This document shows, in pieces, positions 47,750-56,767 of a DNA stretch of 64,000 bases (its first letter is position 1; the number at the start of each line of letters is the position of its first letter). Source of the DNA: Paenibacillus barcinonensis (GTDB lineage Bacteria; Bacillota; Bacilli; Paenibacillales; Paenibacillaceae); NCBI RefSeq assembly GCF_003217495.1, contig NZ_QJSW01000003.1, positions 124,001 through 188,000 of the forward strand, given 5' to 3'. A program made the position numbers and the translations under genes. The notes beneath the pieces are model-generated. The model searched no databases. It had not been told where the DNA came from and saw only the letters and a list, made by a program, of their open reading frames with translations.

Positions 47750-48670
47750 TTACCCGCCGGTCGATGTGAAATACTCACGTTCAATCCATGACTGCCACTC
47801 TGCCGAATCAGTGGGCATAATCCATTCCGGGTGGCGGGCGTGCTCCGCTCGTTCAAACCCTTTACCGCCCAGCACAAATCGAACATGCGGAAATTCATCT
47901 CGAATTCGGTCAATCAGCCGATCACAGGTGTCTACAAATACAGGGTTGGTAATGGACAGACAGACCAGCTTGATCTTCTGCTCCTTAATAATCGGGAGTA
48001 AACCCTCTTCGGGTGTGTTGGCACCGAGATACAGGACTTCAGCCCCGTTTTTGCGCATGAACAACGAAAAGAGCAGTAAACCGACCTGATGATGCTCCCC
48101 TTCCGGACAAAGGGCCAGAACTTTGGGCAGATGCGGATAGATCGGGAACAGATGGAAAAACTGATAAAACCGCTGGGAAATCAGTTGAGTCATGAAGTGC
48201 TCCTGCGCTATCGTTGCCCGTCCCTCCTCCCATGCGTCTCCAACCCGAATCAGGATTGGAACGAGCACATGATAGAACATGCTGTCATATCCGTACATCG
48301 TGAATCCGAAATCAATCAAACCGTTGGCGCGCTCGCCCTGAAAATGATAGAGAGACTCGTAAATCTGATCGGTCATCTGTGCATAAGCATCTTCCGCAAC
48401 AGGTACTGGAGGTAACATGGGCATAGGAATCTCCGCTTTGGATCTGCTTTCTTTTTGTTCCTTTAACATGCGTACTGCCTCGGAGATGCTGGTCTGATGC
48501 TGATCAATCTGCTCCTTCAGCCAACGCAAATCAGCAACATGGTCTTCCGTGTACATGCGGTAACCCGACTCTGTCCGCTCAGGGGTGACTGCATTATACC
48601 GATTTTCCCAAGCCCGAAGCGTGACCGCCTGAATGCCAAGCATGGCAGCGACTTGTTTGATGGAATACAC
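47750..48670 (-). CDS. carH: CarH/LitR-type cobalamin-dependent photoreceptor repressor (MerR family)
   Basis: 306 residues. N-terminal MerR HTH (YSIKQVAAMLGIQAVTLRAWENRY), a four-helix bundle near 95-180, and a C-terminal B12-binding Rossmann domain. Diagnostic residues: W-x9-E-H in VGDAWEEGRATIAQEH, the upper-face residues that cap adenosylcobalamin in CarH, and E-x-H-x-x-G in PEGEHHQVG, whose His is the lower cobalt ligand. In known members the AdoCbl form is a tetramer that represses crt genes in the dark and light splits it. GTG start at 48668-48670. Its own promoter also carries a triple 11-bp repeat, implying autoregulation. Confidence 0.9.
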   Translation of the reverse strand: MYSIKQVAAMLGIQAVTLRAWENRYNAVTPERTESGYRMYTEDHVADLRWLKEQIDQHQTSISEAVRMLKEQKESRSKAEIPMPMLPPVPVAEDAYAQMTDQIYESLYHFQGERANGLIDFGFTMYGYDSMFYHVLVPILIRVGDAWEEGRATIAQEHFMTQLISQRFYQFFHLFPIYPHLPKVLALCPEGEHHQVGLLLFSLFMRKNGAEVLYLGANTPEEGLLPIIKEQKIKLVCLSITNPVFVDTCDRLIDRIRDEFPHVRFVLGGKGFERAEHARHPEWIMPTDSAEWQSWIEREYFTSTGG

Positions 48671-48698
48671 ATGATTACCTACTTTCTCTCCGTAAACG

Positions 48699-48748
48699 TT
48701 CTACAAAAATAATACATTCATTATACACAACGGTCATACACCTGTCGA
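48699..48748 (-). promoter_or_regulatory. carH promoter with candidate CarH operator
   Basis: Minus strand promoter: -35 TCGACA (48743-48748), 17-base spacer, -10 TATAAT (48720-48725). Over and after the -10 lie three tandem 11-bp units (48699-48731): TTCTACAAAAA, TAATACATTCA, TTATACACAAC, with TACA at the same offset in each and in the same orientation as at the crt promoter. Confidence 0.72.
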
Positions 48749-48871
48749 TTAACGTGCCTCAATTCATCCTGCTGTGCTTCTGGCGAGCATTCGTCACTTC
48801 TCTTGCGTCAACATCGTCAGCCCTGTGGTAATATACGTCATCCAGCAAGCACAGAAGGGAGGCATCCACCA

Positions 48872-50377
48872 TTGGTTTCATCACGCCGCCGCATCTCGAA
48901 TCAGCAAGCTTCACAACGCAGATTCCCTTACATACGAACAGCAATTGTGCTGCTTATCCTCTGGCTTATTGCCGTGATGATCTATCAGACCACCAAGCCG
49001 TTGCCGCCAGGTATTTCATACGCAAGTCAGGAGTACCGGGTACAGAACGTGCAGTTCCTGCACGATCTCACCTATCCTTCCTCCGACGGACAGATGGAAC
49101 ATGAGCAGCAGATTTTCCAGCGCATGCTCCAGATCGTGAAGGATGCCGAACAGTTTGTCATCGTAGATATGTTTCTGTTCAACAACTATCAGCATAAGGG
49201 GCAGCAATTCCCACCAGTCAGTCAACAATTCACCAATGCACTGCTTGCCCAAAAAACACAGCATCCCGACATGGACATCTGGTTCATTACCGATGAAGTC
49301 AATACAAACTATAACTCAGCCCCTAATCCGCTGCTGGAGCAGATGAAACAGGCAGGTATTCATGTAGTGATCACCAATGTGGATCCTTTGCGTGATTCTA
49401 CACCGGTGTATTCAGCGGTCTGGCGTACCTTCTTCCAATGGTTTGGGCAGTCCGGGAACGGGAAGGGCTGGATTCCGAATCTGATGGCGACAGATGGCCC
49501 CGATGTTACGCTACGCTCCTATCTGAAATTGCTGAATGTAAAGGCCAATCACCGCAAAGTCGTTGCCAGCGAGAAAACAGCCATTGTCTCCTCAGGCAAC
49601 ATTCATGATGCCAGCGCTTATCATTCCAACATCGGCTTCGAGGTGAATGGCCCGATTATCGGAGACATCCTTCAAGCGGAGCAAGCCGTTGTTGATCTGT
49701 CTGGCGGGGGGCAACTTCCTGTATATGACGCTTCTGCGCAGACCTCTTCCTCTTCAGAGGGTACACAGGATAGTGAAGGACCGATTCGCCTGCGATATGT
49801 GACCGAAGGTAAAGTAAATGACACGCTGCTCTATGAGATTAGCCAGACCGGGAAAGGCGATACGTTATGGATGGGCATGTTCTACCTTGCTTCGCCTAGA
49901 GTACTGGAGGCATTGCTGGATGCCTCGAACCGAGGAGCGGACATCCGGCTTGTGCTTGACCCGAATGAAAATGCCTTTGGACAGGAAAAGATCGGCATTC
50001 CCAATCGCCCTGTTGCCGCCGAATTACATGATAAATCGAATGGCAGCATCCAGATTCGCTGGTATAACACCACCAAGGAGCAATACCACACCAAAATGAT
50101 CTATGTCGCCAAAGCGGCCGGAAACCATATCGTGCTTGGCGGATCAACCAACCTCACCCCCCGGAATCTGAATGACTATAATCTGGAAAATAACATTTGG
50201 ATCTCCGCGCCGTCAGACAATGCGTTCACGATAGACGTTGCGAATTATTTCAAGCGTATATGGGCGAACGAGGACGCAACCTTTACGTTAAATCTGGAGG
50301 AATTTCAGCAGAACACCACTTTTTTGAAGGGTATCCTTTATAAGCTTCAGCTCATTTTAGGCTTTACTACATTTTGA
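48872..50377 (+). CDS. Phospholipase D-family membrane protein with altered HKD motifs
   Basis: 501 residues: short basic N-terminus, one membrane helix near 28-48 (IRTAIVLLILWLIAVMIY), then two PLD-type domains outside the membrane, as in cardiolipin synthase-like proteins. The first motif reads NHRKVVASEK (H-x-K-x4-E) and the second YHTKMIYVAK (H-x-K-x4-A); the His and Lys of both are kept but the Asp is not. SSGNIHD and GGSTNLTPRNLND follow at the expected distance. TTG start at 48872 with GGGAGG 9 bases upstream. Divergent from carH. Substrate unknown. Confidence 0.8.
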   Translation: MVSSRRRISNQQASQRRFPYIRTAIVLLILWLIAVMIYQTTKPLPPGISYASQEYRVQNVQFLHDLTYPSSDGQMEHEQQIFQRMLQIVKDAEQFVIVDMFLFNNYQHKGQQFPPVSQQFTNALLAQKTQHPDMDIWFITDEVNTNYNSAPNPLLEQMKQAGIHVVITNVDPLRDSTPVYSAVWRTFFQWFGQSGNGKGWIPNLMATDGPDVTLRSYLKLLNVKANHRKVVASEKTAIVSSGNIHDASAYHSNIGFEVNGPIIGDILQAEQAVVDLSGGGQLPVYDASAQTSSSSEGTQDSEGPIRLRYVTEGKVNDTLLYEISQTGKGDTLWMGMFYLASPRVLEALLDASNRGADIRLVLDPNENAFGQEKIGIPNRPVAAELHDKSNGSIQIRWYNTTKEQYHTKMIYVAKAAGNHIVLGGSTNLTPRNLNDYNLENNIWISAPSDNAFTIDVANYFKRIWANEDATFTLNLEEFQQNTTFLKGILYKLQLILGFTTF

Positions 50378-50488
50378 TCTGTGCATTGGTACTTGTTGAA
50401 TGAAAAATTATCTACCTATATACATCTTCAAACCCATCACCTGAATACATCCATCTGCATTCTCCATTTGCGGCGGGTGTATTTTCTA

Positions 50489-50537
50489 TTGACACAGGAT
50501 GTAATGTGTGAAAAGATATTACCTAACGACCGTTAGG
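50489..50537 (+). promoter_or_regulatory. Promoter -35 and palindromic TetR operator of the SMR operon
   Basis: TTGACA at 50489-50494 with an unclear -10 around 50512-50520, followed by the perfect palindrome CCTAACG-AC-CGTTAGG (50522-50537). The site lies 12 bases before the tetR start, the place expected for an autoregulatory operator. Confidence 0.65.
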
Positions 50538-50549
50538 AAGGTGAATACA

Positions 50550-51173
50550 ATGACTGCTCAATCCATTCGGGATGCAGCCCTTTTTCATTTTGCCAGAGAC
50601 GGCTATGAAGGAGCTTCATTAAGAGCGATAGCTGATGAGGTTGGAATCAAGAAACCGTCGATATATGCGCATTTCAGCGGCAAAGAGGACTTGTTTATGC
50701 ATACGCTGGATCACGCTTTTCAGGAGGTACGAAGGCATATTCTGGAGTTCTTCCGTGAGCATGCTCACTTGCCAATGGAGCAGCGCCTGCGGAAGCTGCC
50801 GGATTGGTTCGAGCAGGAGTATCAGGATCACGCCTCTGCTCGTCTGATGCTACGCAACTGTTATTATCCACCACCCGACCTATATACGCCTGTGATGGAT
50901 CTGGTATATCCGTTTCTCGACGGCATGGAGCGTGCATTATCTCGTCTGCTGCAACGAGCGATTCGCCAAGGAGAGCACCCGTCTGTTCCCGCAGAGCAGG
51001 TAGCCATTGCTTATATGACATTTCTCGATGGCATTACCGTTGAGATTATTTATGGAAGCTCCCGCCGATACAAGCGACGGCTGAATGCTGCGTGGCCTGT
51101 CTTTTGGCATGGCGTACGCAGCTTGAATGAACAGGCACGATCTATTGTGCCGGAAGGAGATTTGACATCATGA
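50550..51173 (+). CDS. TetR family regulator of an SMR efflux pair (YvdT-like)
   Basis: 207 residues. N-terminal [48 protein letters not shown]. The ligand-binding domain is helical with no known ligand. ATG at 50550 with AGGAAGG upstream. It overlaps the first SMR gene by 4 bases (ATGA). The TetR-SMR-SMR order matches yvdT-yvdS-yvdR of B. subtilis. It should repress its own operon through the palindrome at 50522. Confidence 0.88.
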   Translation: MTAQSIRDAALFHFARDGYEGASLRAIADEVGIKKPSIYAHFSGKEDLFMHTLDHAFQEVRRHILEFFREHAHLPMEQRLRKLPDWFEQEYQDHASARLMLRNCYYPPPDLYTPVMDLVYPFLDGMERALSRLLQRAIRQGEHPSVPAEQVAIAYMTFLDGITVEIIYGSSRRYKRRLNAAWPVFWHGVRSLNEQARSIVPEGDLTS

Positions 51174-51526
51174 ACCGCAACTGGTTGTACGTTTTTATCG
51201 GAGGAATCATCGAGATCGTCTGGGTCAGCGGGCTGAAGCACGCTTCAAGTACATGGGAATGGGTATTGACGGCAATTGCCATTGTCATCAGCTTTGCATT
51301 AATCATTGCCGCCTCCAAGAGACTGCCTGTTGGTACGGTCTATGCCGTGTTTACGGGGATTGGTACCGCCGGTACCGTGTTGACAGAGATGCTGTTGTTC
51401 GGTGAACCGTTCCGTCTCGCTAAAGTATTGCTTATTGGACTGCTGCTCTGCGGCGTCATCGGATTAAAGCTGGTGACAGACCAGCAGGAAAGCAAGGAAC
51501 CACATGTTAAAGGAGGTGCAGCATAA
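51170..51526 (+). CDS. Small multidrug resistance (SMR) transporter subunit, first of a pair
   Basis: 118 residues with four membrane helices. The essential Glu of the first helix is in [13 protein letters not shown] near residue 15, and helix 3 has the family [18 protein letters not shown] polar tail of about 15 residues extends the C-terminus, as is common in one partner of heterodimeric SMR pumps. It overlaps both neighbours by 1-4 bases. Confidence 0.93.
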   Translation: MNRNWLYVFIGGIIEIVWVSGLKHASSTWEWVLTAIAIVISFALIIAASKRLPVGTVYAVFTGIGTAGTVLTEMLLFGEPFRLAKVLLIGLLLCGVIGLKLVTDQQESKEPHVKGGAA

Positions 51527-51840
51527 TGGCTTGGCTTGCCATTGCTGGTGCAGGAATCTGTGAAATTTTTGGCGTCATCGGTATTAACGGGGCTTCTTCT
51601 CGTAAGGGGTGGCCGTACATCGTACTGATGCTCGTATCATTTGTATTCAGCTTCTCGCTGTTATCTTACGCCATGACTGCTATTCCAATGGGCACGGCCT
51701 ACGCGGTATGGACCGGAATCGGTACGGTAGGAAGCACGGTGACGGGCATGCTGCTGTTCGGTGAACGAAGAGAAGCAAAGCGGCTGCTGTTCATCGCCAT
51801 GATTTTGGTGGCGGCTGTCGGGTTGAAGCTGATTACGTAA
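51526..51840 (+). CDS. Small multidrug resistance (SMR) transporter subunit, second of a pair
   Basis: 104 residues, four helices; Glu in GAGICEIFGVIGING near residue 14 and AYAVWTGIGTVGSTVTGMLLFGE in helix 3. Its ATG overlaps the previous stop by one base. The two SMR proteins probably form an antiparallel heterodimer exporting cationic or guanidinium-type compounds; the substrate cannot be fixed. No guanidine riboswitch was seen upstream; control is by the TetR protein. Confidence 0.93.
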   Translation: MAWLAIAGAGICEIFGVIGINGASSRKGWPYIVLMLVSFVFSFSLLSYAMTAIPMGTAYAVWTGIGTVGSTVTGMLLFGERREAKRLLFIAMILVAAVGLKLIT

Positions 51841-51963
51841 CTGAATCTATGAATATAACATTCCATCTTTTCATCACACCAGAAATTATGATATTGCAGA
51901 TCATCCCTTTAAACATATAGAACAATAAGACAACAATAACCTTCTGTATAATCTCCAAAGCCT

Positions 51964-52013
51964 AAAAGTACAAGATACAGCTCATTCAAAGTCTGTAGAA
52001 TGTACTTTTTTTC
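51964..52013 (+). terminator. Terminator of the TetR-SMR operon
   Basis: AAAAGTACA / TGTACTTTT (51964-51972 with 52001-52009) with an inner ATACAG/CTGTA pairing, ending in a run of T. Confidence 0.75.
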
Positions 52014-52108
52014 TGGCATTTTCATGCCCGCTTTACGAGCGAGAGATTATGAATATTAATTCTCACTCCCCACATCTGTCTCGACCTTTCCCCATATCAC
52101 ACAGAAAT

Positions 52109-52177
52109 TTGTAATCTGATATTCACATCGTTTATACTTATCTTGACCAAGAAGTCAATTCAAGAACTCAAGAGTTC
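52109..52177 (+). promoter_or_regulatory. Promoter and inverted repeats upstream of the yerO-like tetR
   Basis: -35 TTGTAA (52109-52114), 18-base spacer, -10 TATACT (52133-52138). Downstream are TTGAC-CAAGAA-GTCAA (52143-52158) and the perfect palindrome GAACTC-AA-GAGTTC (52164-52177), good candidates for the TetR operator just before the gene. Confidence 0.6.
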
Positions 52178-52200
52178 CGAATGAGGTGAATGTATCCTTA

Positions 52201-53148
52201 ATGAACCCAATTCATGAGATGAATGAGAAGAGAAAGCTGATCATCACCACAGCGCTCAAGCTGTTTTCTGCCAAGGGCAGCGCCGCCACCTCCATGCAGG
52301 AAATTGCCGAGTTGTGCGGGATGTCCAAAGGCAGCTTGTATCTGATGTTCAAATCCAAGGAGGAGCTGGAGGCCAGCACGCTAGAGTATTGCATGTACGT
52401 TCTGATGGATGAGATGTCTCAAATCGAGCACGAGACCAGTCTGACCTCCCGAGAGCGGATTCATAAACAAATCGAGGCGTTGCTGGCACATGTCGCTGAG
52501 TTGAAGGAATTTTTGCGTGTGCAGATGCGCAGCATGATGCTGGACGATGAGCAGCAGCGCAAAGAGAAGTGTACTCCGCATCAAAGAGATATCCAGATTC
52601 GTACACTGCATTGGTTCAGGAGCAAGCTGGAGGGCTTGTACGGCCCCGAGATTGAGCCTTATACCATTGATCTCATCATGCTGACGCATGGCCTTTTCCT
52701 GTCTTATGTGAAAATCTGGTTTACCGAGATGCCTTCACTGACAGCGAACAAAATGGCAGCCAATCTCCTGCAAATGATGGATTACGCAGCCCAAGGCTAT
52801 CTTCAGCATCATCCAGTACCGTTAATTCCGCTTGAGCAGTGGCCAGCCTGGGTCGCAGAAGCTCAGGAGGACTCCGCTATACTGCGCCATCCCGTCCATA
52901 TTTTGAAGCAAATGCAGGACATCGCATCGCAGGAGCTTCAACCGGGACAATCAAGGAATGATGTCCTTGAGACTATTGCCATACTAAGACAAGAGATTAT
53001 GGAGTTTTCCCCAAGACGAGCTATCGTTCTAGGTATGATGCGCAATCTGGAAGGGATCATTCCGCTTGAGCCTATGCACTCCGAGCTTCAGCACATTATG
53101 GACACCATGTATAACCGGTTTATCCAGGCTGACTCGTCAAACACATAA
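52201..53148 (+). CDS. TetR family regulator of an RND efflux gene (YerO-like)
   Basis: 315 residues, much longer than a usual TetR (about 200). HTH: LIITTALKLFSAKGSAATSMQEIAELCGMSKGSLYLMFKSKEEL. The ligand domain is followed by about 100 extra helical residues (from about 205) with no motif I know. The ATG at 52201 is 12 bases from GAGGTG; a GTG at 52186 is an alternative start. 33 bases upstream of the RND gene on the same strand, as yerO is to yerP/swrC in B. subtilis. Confidence 0.85.
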   Translation: MNPIHEMNEKRKLIITTALKLFSAKGSAATSMQEIAELCGMSKGSLYLMFKSKEELEASTLEYCMYVLMDEMSQIEHETSLTSRERIHKQIEALLAHVAELKEFLRVQMRSMMLDDEQQRKEKCTPHQRDIQIRTLHWFRSKLEGLYGPEIEPYTIDLIMLTHGLFLSYVKIWFTEMPSLTANKMAANLLQMMDYAAQGYLQHHPVPLIPLEQWPAWVAEAQEDSAILRHPVHILKQMQDIASQELQPGQSRNDVLETIAILRQEIMEFSPRRAIVLGMMRNLEGIIPLEPMHSELQHIMDTMYNRFIQADSSNT

Positions 53149-53181
53149 ACAGGAGACACAGAGAGGAGAAGAAACCAACGT

Positions 53182-56100
53182 ATGAAAGGGATTATTAACT
53201 TTTCACTGAACAACAAGTTTGCGATCTGGATTCTGACCATCATTATCTCGTTCGCAGGTCTGTACAGCGGCGTTACGATGAAACAGGAGACTATCCCGAA
53301 CATCAATGTACCGTTTCTGAATGTTACAGCCATTGATCCAGGTGCAGCCCCTGAGGGTATTGTAGAAAATGTCACCAAGCCGCTCGAACAGAAGCTGCGC
53401 AACGTCGAAGGTGTGAAAACAGTCACCTCCACCTCGATGGAGAATGCAGCGTCCATTACGCTTGAATTTGATTATGGGACCGATCTGACCAACGCAACCG
53501 CAACGGTTCGCGAAGCACTGAACGAGGTGCAATTGCCGGACAGCGTGCAGAAACCGACCATCACGAAATTCAGCATTAACTCGTTCCCGGTTGTATCGCT
53601 GAGCCTGTCCGACAAAGACGGCGGTGATCTGGAAGAACTGACACGCCTCGTAGAATCCGATATCAAACCTGCACTCGAAGATATTGACGGTGTAGCTCAG
53701 GTTCAGGTATCAGGTCAATACGTCAAAGAAGTGCAATTGAAGTTTGATCAGGCCAAAATGGCTGAACTCGGACTAAGCGAAGATACGGTGAACGGGATCG
53801 TTAAAGGTTCGTCGATTCGCGTGCCTCTTGGCCTCTTCGAACTGGATAAATCCCAGAAGGCTGTCGTTGTTGACGGCAATATCATCGGCCTTGATGATCT
53901 GAAAAACCTGGCTATTCCGGTTGTTCCAAGCGGGGCAGGAGCTTCCGCAGCCCAAGGTGCTGGAGCCGGGCAAGGCGCTGGAGCCGGGCAACGCACTGCC
54001 GCTCCGCAAGCTTATGAAGGAATCGGAGCTAAGGCAGGTCAAGCAATCGATCCATCAGCTCAAGCCGGCCAAGCAGGCGGCGGAAGCGCTGCGGCGGCTA
54101 ATCCTTCCGGTGCGGCTGGTGCCGCCAGCCCAGCCGGTATCCCGACGATTAAGCTGAGCGACATTGCCAAGATTGAGGTCATCGGTCAAGCCGAGTCCAT
54201 CTCACGTACAAACGGCAAGGAATCCATCGGGATTTCGGTGGTAAAATCCAATGATGCGAATACCGTGGATGTCGTTAAAGCAGTGAAAAGCAAAGCCGAA
54301 GAACTGCAAAAGCAGTTTAAAAACGCCGAGCTGACGATCCTGCTGGATCAGGGCAAGCCGATTCAGGATTCCGTAAATACGATGCTGGGCAAAGCGGCCT
54401 TCGGTGCTTTGTTCGCAGTCCTGATTATTTTGCTCTTCCTGCGTAACATTCGTTCAACCATTATCTCCATTATTTCGATTCCGCTCTCCTTGCTCATGGC
54501 ATTGACAGCACTCAATCTGATGGACATTACATTAAATATGATGACCCTGGGTGCGATGACTGTTGCGATTGGGCGGGTTGTCGACGACTCGATTGTAGTT
54601 ATCGAGAACATCTATCGCAGGATGACTCTCAAAAACGAGAAACTTAAAGGCCGTGAACTGGTACGTGAAGCCACTCGTGAGATGTTTATCCCGATCCTCT
54701 CCTCCACTATTGTGACGATTGCGGTATTCTTGCCGTTAGCACTCGTTAGCGGAATGGTCGGAGAGCTGTTTACACCGTTTGCCTTAACGATGGTATTCGC
54801 CCTGCTCGCATCTCTGCTGGTTGCCATTACCATCGTTCCAATGCTGGCGCACAGCCTGTTCCGCAAAGGCATCAAGGGTAATCAAAATCATGAAGAGAAA
54901 CCAGGCAAGCTCGCTGAAGGTTATAAACGCCTGCTTAACTGGACACTCTCACATAAATTGATTACGGTCAGCATTGCTGTTGTGCTGTTAGTCGGCAGTC
55001 TGTTCCTGTATCCATTCATCGGTGCAAGCTTCCTGCCGGAGCAGAAGGATAAATTCGTAACGATCACGTATAGCCCGGAAACAGGCTCGCTTCGTGAGGA
55101 TGTTGAGAAGGAAGCGCTCGTTGCCGAGAAATGGCTGCTGAAACAGCCAGGTCTGGAGAAAATGCAATACTCCATCGGCGGCAGCAGCCCTCTCGCGAGC
55201 ATGGGCGGAGGCGGAGGAAACTCTGCGCTGTTCTATATTCAATACAAAAAAGACACCAAAGACTTCACCGATGTAAAAAAACAGCTGGTTGAAGGTCTGC
55301 AAAAGGAAGTTACCAAGGGTACATGGAATGAGCTCAACATGTCCGGCGGATTAGGCGGCAGCAGTCTGAGCCTGTCGATCTACGGCGACAGTGTGGAGCA
55401 GTTGAAACCGGTAGCCGAGAAAATTCTGAAGCTGGTTCAGGCAGACAAGGAATCTTTTGAAAAAGCAGATACCACGATCTCCAACACGTACGGTCAATAC
55501 ACGCTGGTTGCCGATCAGGAGAAGCTGAGCAAGCTTGGTCTTACAGCAGGTCAACTTGCCATGACATTAAGTCCGGTGCGCGAACGTCCAGTGCTCACTG
55601 AAGTAGACATGGATAACAAAACGTATAAAGTCTACGTCGAAACCGACAACAAAACGTTCAGCAGCATTAAGGATATTGAGAACCAGACAGTTACATCACC
55701 TTTGGGCATCCAGGTTCCGATCAAGGATGTAGCCAAAGTCGAAGAAGGTACTTCACCGAACTCCATCATGCGCATTGATGGTAAAGTGGTTGTGCAGGTC
55801 AAAGCCAACATTCTTGCATCCGATGTAGCCAAAGCCTCGCAGAATCTGCAAGCAAGCATCGACAAGCTTGACCTGCCAGATGGCGTTGAAGTGAAGTTTG
55901 GCGGTACGACAGAGCAGATTAACGATACATTCAAGCAGCTTGGTCTGGCGATGCTGGCAGCCATTGCGATTGTATACTTTGTGCTTGTCGTGACATTTGG
56001 CGGTGGACTTGCACCATTCGCGATTCTGTTCTCGCTTCCGTTTACAGTAATTGGTATCATGGTTGGTCTGTTCGTCTCCGGTGGAACGCTCGACGTATCC

Positions 56101-56442
56101 GCAATGATGGGGGCACTGATGCTGATTGGTATCGTGGTTACCAACGCCATCGTGTTGATCGACCGTGTTATTCACAAAGAAAAAGAAGGACTCTCTACGC
56201 GTGAAGCATTGCTGGAAGCAGGAGCTACACGTCTGCGTCCGATCCTGATGACGGCGCTCGCAACCATCGGTGCCCTGCTGCCACTTGTTACAGGTCTCGA
56301 AGAGAGCGCGGGCATTATTTCAAAAGGACTCGGCATCACCGTTATCGGCGGGCTGATCAGTTCCACACTGCTCACCCTTGTCATTGTGCCGATTGTGTAT
56401 GAGTTCCTGATGAAATTCAAAAAGAAAAAAATTGTAGATTAA
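53182..56442 (+). CDS. swrC: RND family efflux transporter (SwrC/YerP-like, AcrB fold)
   Basis: 1086 residues, two repeats of six membrane helices with two large outer domains each. First helix NKFAIWILTIIISFAGLYSG; proton-relay Asp residues in GRVVDDSIVVIENIYRRM near 470; PFALTMVFALLASLLVAITIVPML and, in the second half, MMGALMLIGIVVTNAIVLIDRV. Known relatives in Bacillus export surfactin and other amphiphiles. An insert at residues about 250-318 is rich in Gly, Ala and Gln with a GAGAGQ repeat. No outer-membrane or adaptor partner is expected in a Gram-positive cell, and none is seen. Confidence 0.92.
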   Translation: MKGIINFSLNNKFAIWILTIIISFAGLYSGVTMKQETIPNINVPFLNVTAIDPGAAPEGIVENVTKPLEQKLRNVEGVKTVTSTSMENAASITLEFDYGTDLTNATATVREALNEVQLPDSVQKPTITKFSINSFPVVSLSLSDKDGGDLEELTRLVESDIKPALEDIDGVAQVQVSGQYVKEVQLKFDQAKMAELGLSEDTVNGIVKGSSIRVPLGLFELDKSQKAVVVDGNIIGLDDLKNLAIPVVPSGAGASAAQGAGAGQGAGAGQRTAAPQAYEGIGAKAGQAIDPSAQAGQAGGGSAAAANPSGAAGAASPAGIPTIKLSDIAKIEVIGQAESISRTNGKESIGISVVKSNDANTVDVVKAVKSKAEELQKQFKNAELTILLDQGKPIQDSVNTMLGKAAFGALFAVLIILLFLRNIRSTIISIISIPLSLLMALTALNLMDITLNMMTLGAMTVAIGRVVDDSIVVIENIYRRMTLKNEKLKGRELVREATREMFIPILSSTIVTIAVFLPLALVSGMVGELFTPFALTMVFALLASLLVAITIVPMLAHSLFRKGIKGNQNHEEKPGKLAEGYKRLLNWTLSHKLITVSIAVVLLVGSLFLYPFIGASFLPEQKDKFVTITYSPETGSLREDVEKEALVAEKWLLKQPGLEKMQYSIGGSSPLASMGGGGGNSALFYIQYKKDTKDFTDVKKQLVEGLQKEVTKGTWNELNMSGGLGGSSLSLSIYGDSVEQLKPVAEKILKLVQADKESFEKADTTISNTYGQYTLVADQEKLSKLGLTAGQLAMTLSPVRERPVLTEVDMDNKTYKVYVETDNKTFSSIKDIENQTVTSPLGIQVPIKDVAKVEEGTSPNSIMRIDGKVVVQVKANILASDVAKASQNLQASIDKLDLPDGVEVKFGGTTEQINDTFKQLGLAMLAAIAIVYFVLVVTFGGGLAPFAILFSLPFTVIGIMVGLFVSGGTLDVSAMMGALMLIGIVVTNAIVLIDRVIHKEKEGLSTREALLEAGATRLRPILMTALATIGALLPLVTGLEESAGIISKGLGITVIGGLISSTLLTLVIVPIVYEFLMKFKKKKIVD
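53953..53988 (+). repeat. 18-bp direct repeat in the Ala/Gly/Gln insert of the RND gene
   Basis: CAAGGTGCTGGAGCCGGG and CAAGGCGCTGGAGCCGGG in tandem (one mismatch), encoding Q-G-A-G-A-G twice. The surrounding 53930-54135 is low-complexity and GC-richer than the rest of the gene. Confidence 0.8.
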
Positions 56443-56767
56443 AGGATGATTGTAAGCCTCTAATCACAGCACAGCAAAGCTTCAAACGTGTTGAAAAGCA
56501 AGCCCTTGACAGGCAATGGAATTATGGCTGATTCCGTTGCCCGATCAAGGGCTTTTTTTGATATCCGTGTAAGAATAACTTTCATATATCAACTTCATTT
56601 AAGTGTTATCACAAAAATATGAATGGTTTTTGTTATTCAAACCAAAGAACGTAAGCTTTAAGCTCATCCGGTGCAAAAGCACGTATACTTATCCTTACAA
56701 CAGCCTGAATCAAGCATATGATTGCATGGCATCAAACGGATGATCATTGGCGGAGGGCGGTGAAAAG
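56443..56767. other. Intergenic region between the RND gene and pucR
   Basis: About 325 bases: the RND terminator (56500-56559), then AT-rich sequence that should contain the pucR promoter, not identified. Confidence 0.5.
56500..56559 (+). terminator. Terminator of the RND gene
   Basis: Stem AAGCCCTTGA / TCAAGGGCTT (56500-56509 with 56544-56553) extended by inner GGCAA and GGAAT pairing, then seven T. Confidence 0.9.

Larger units (their letters stand above)
51841..52200. other. Intergenic region between SMR and RND operons
   Basis: About 360 bases: the SMR terminator at 51964-52013, then a promoter and two inverted repeats before the second tetR. The first 120 bases show nothing recognisable. 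Confidence 0.5.

Noticed and set aside
50378..50549. Guanidine (ykkC-type) riboswitch upstream of the SMR pair
   Set aside because: No ykkC-like conserved ACGR/GG motifs were found; a palindromic TetR operator sits there instead.
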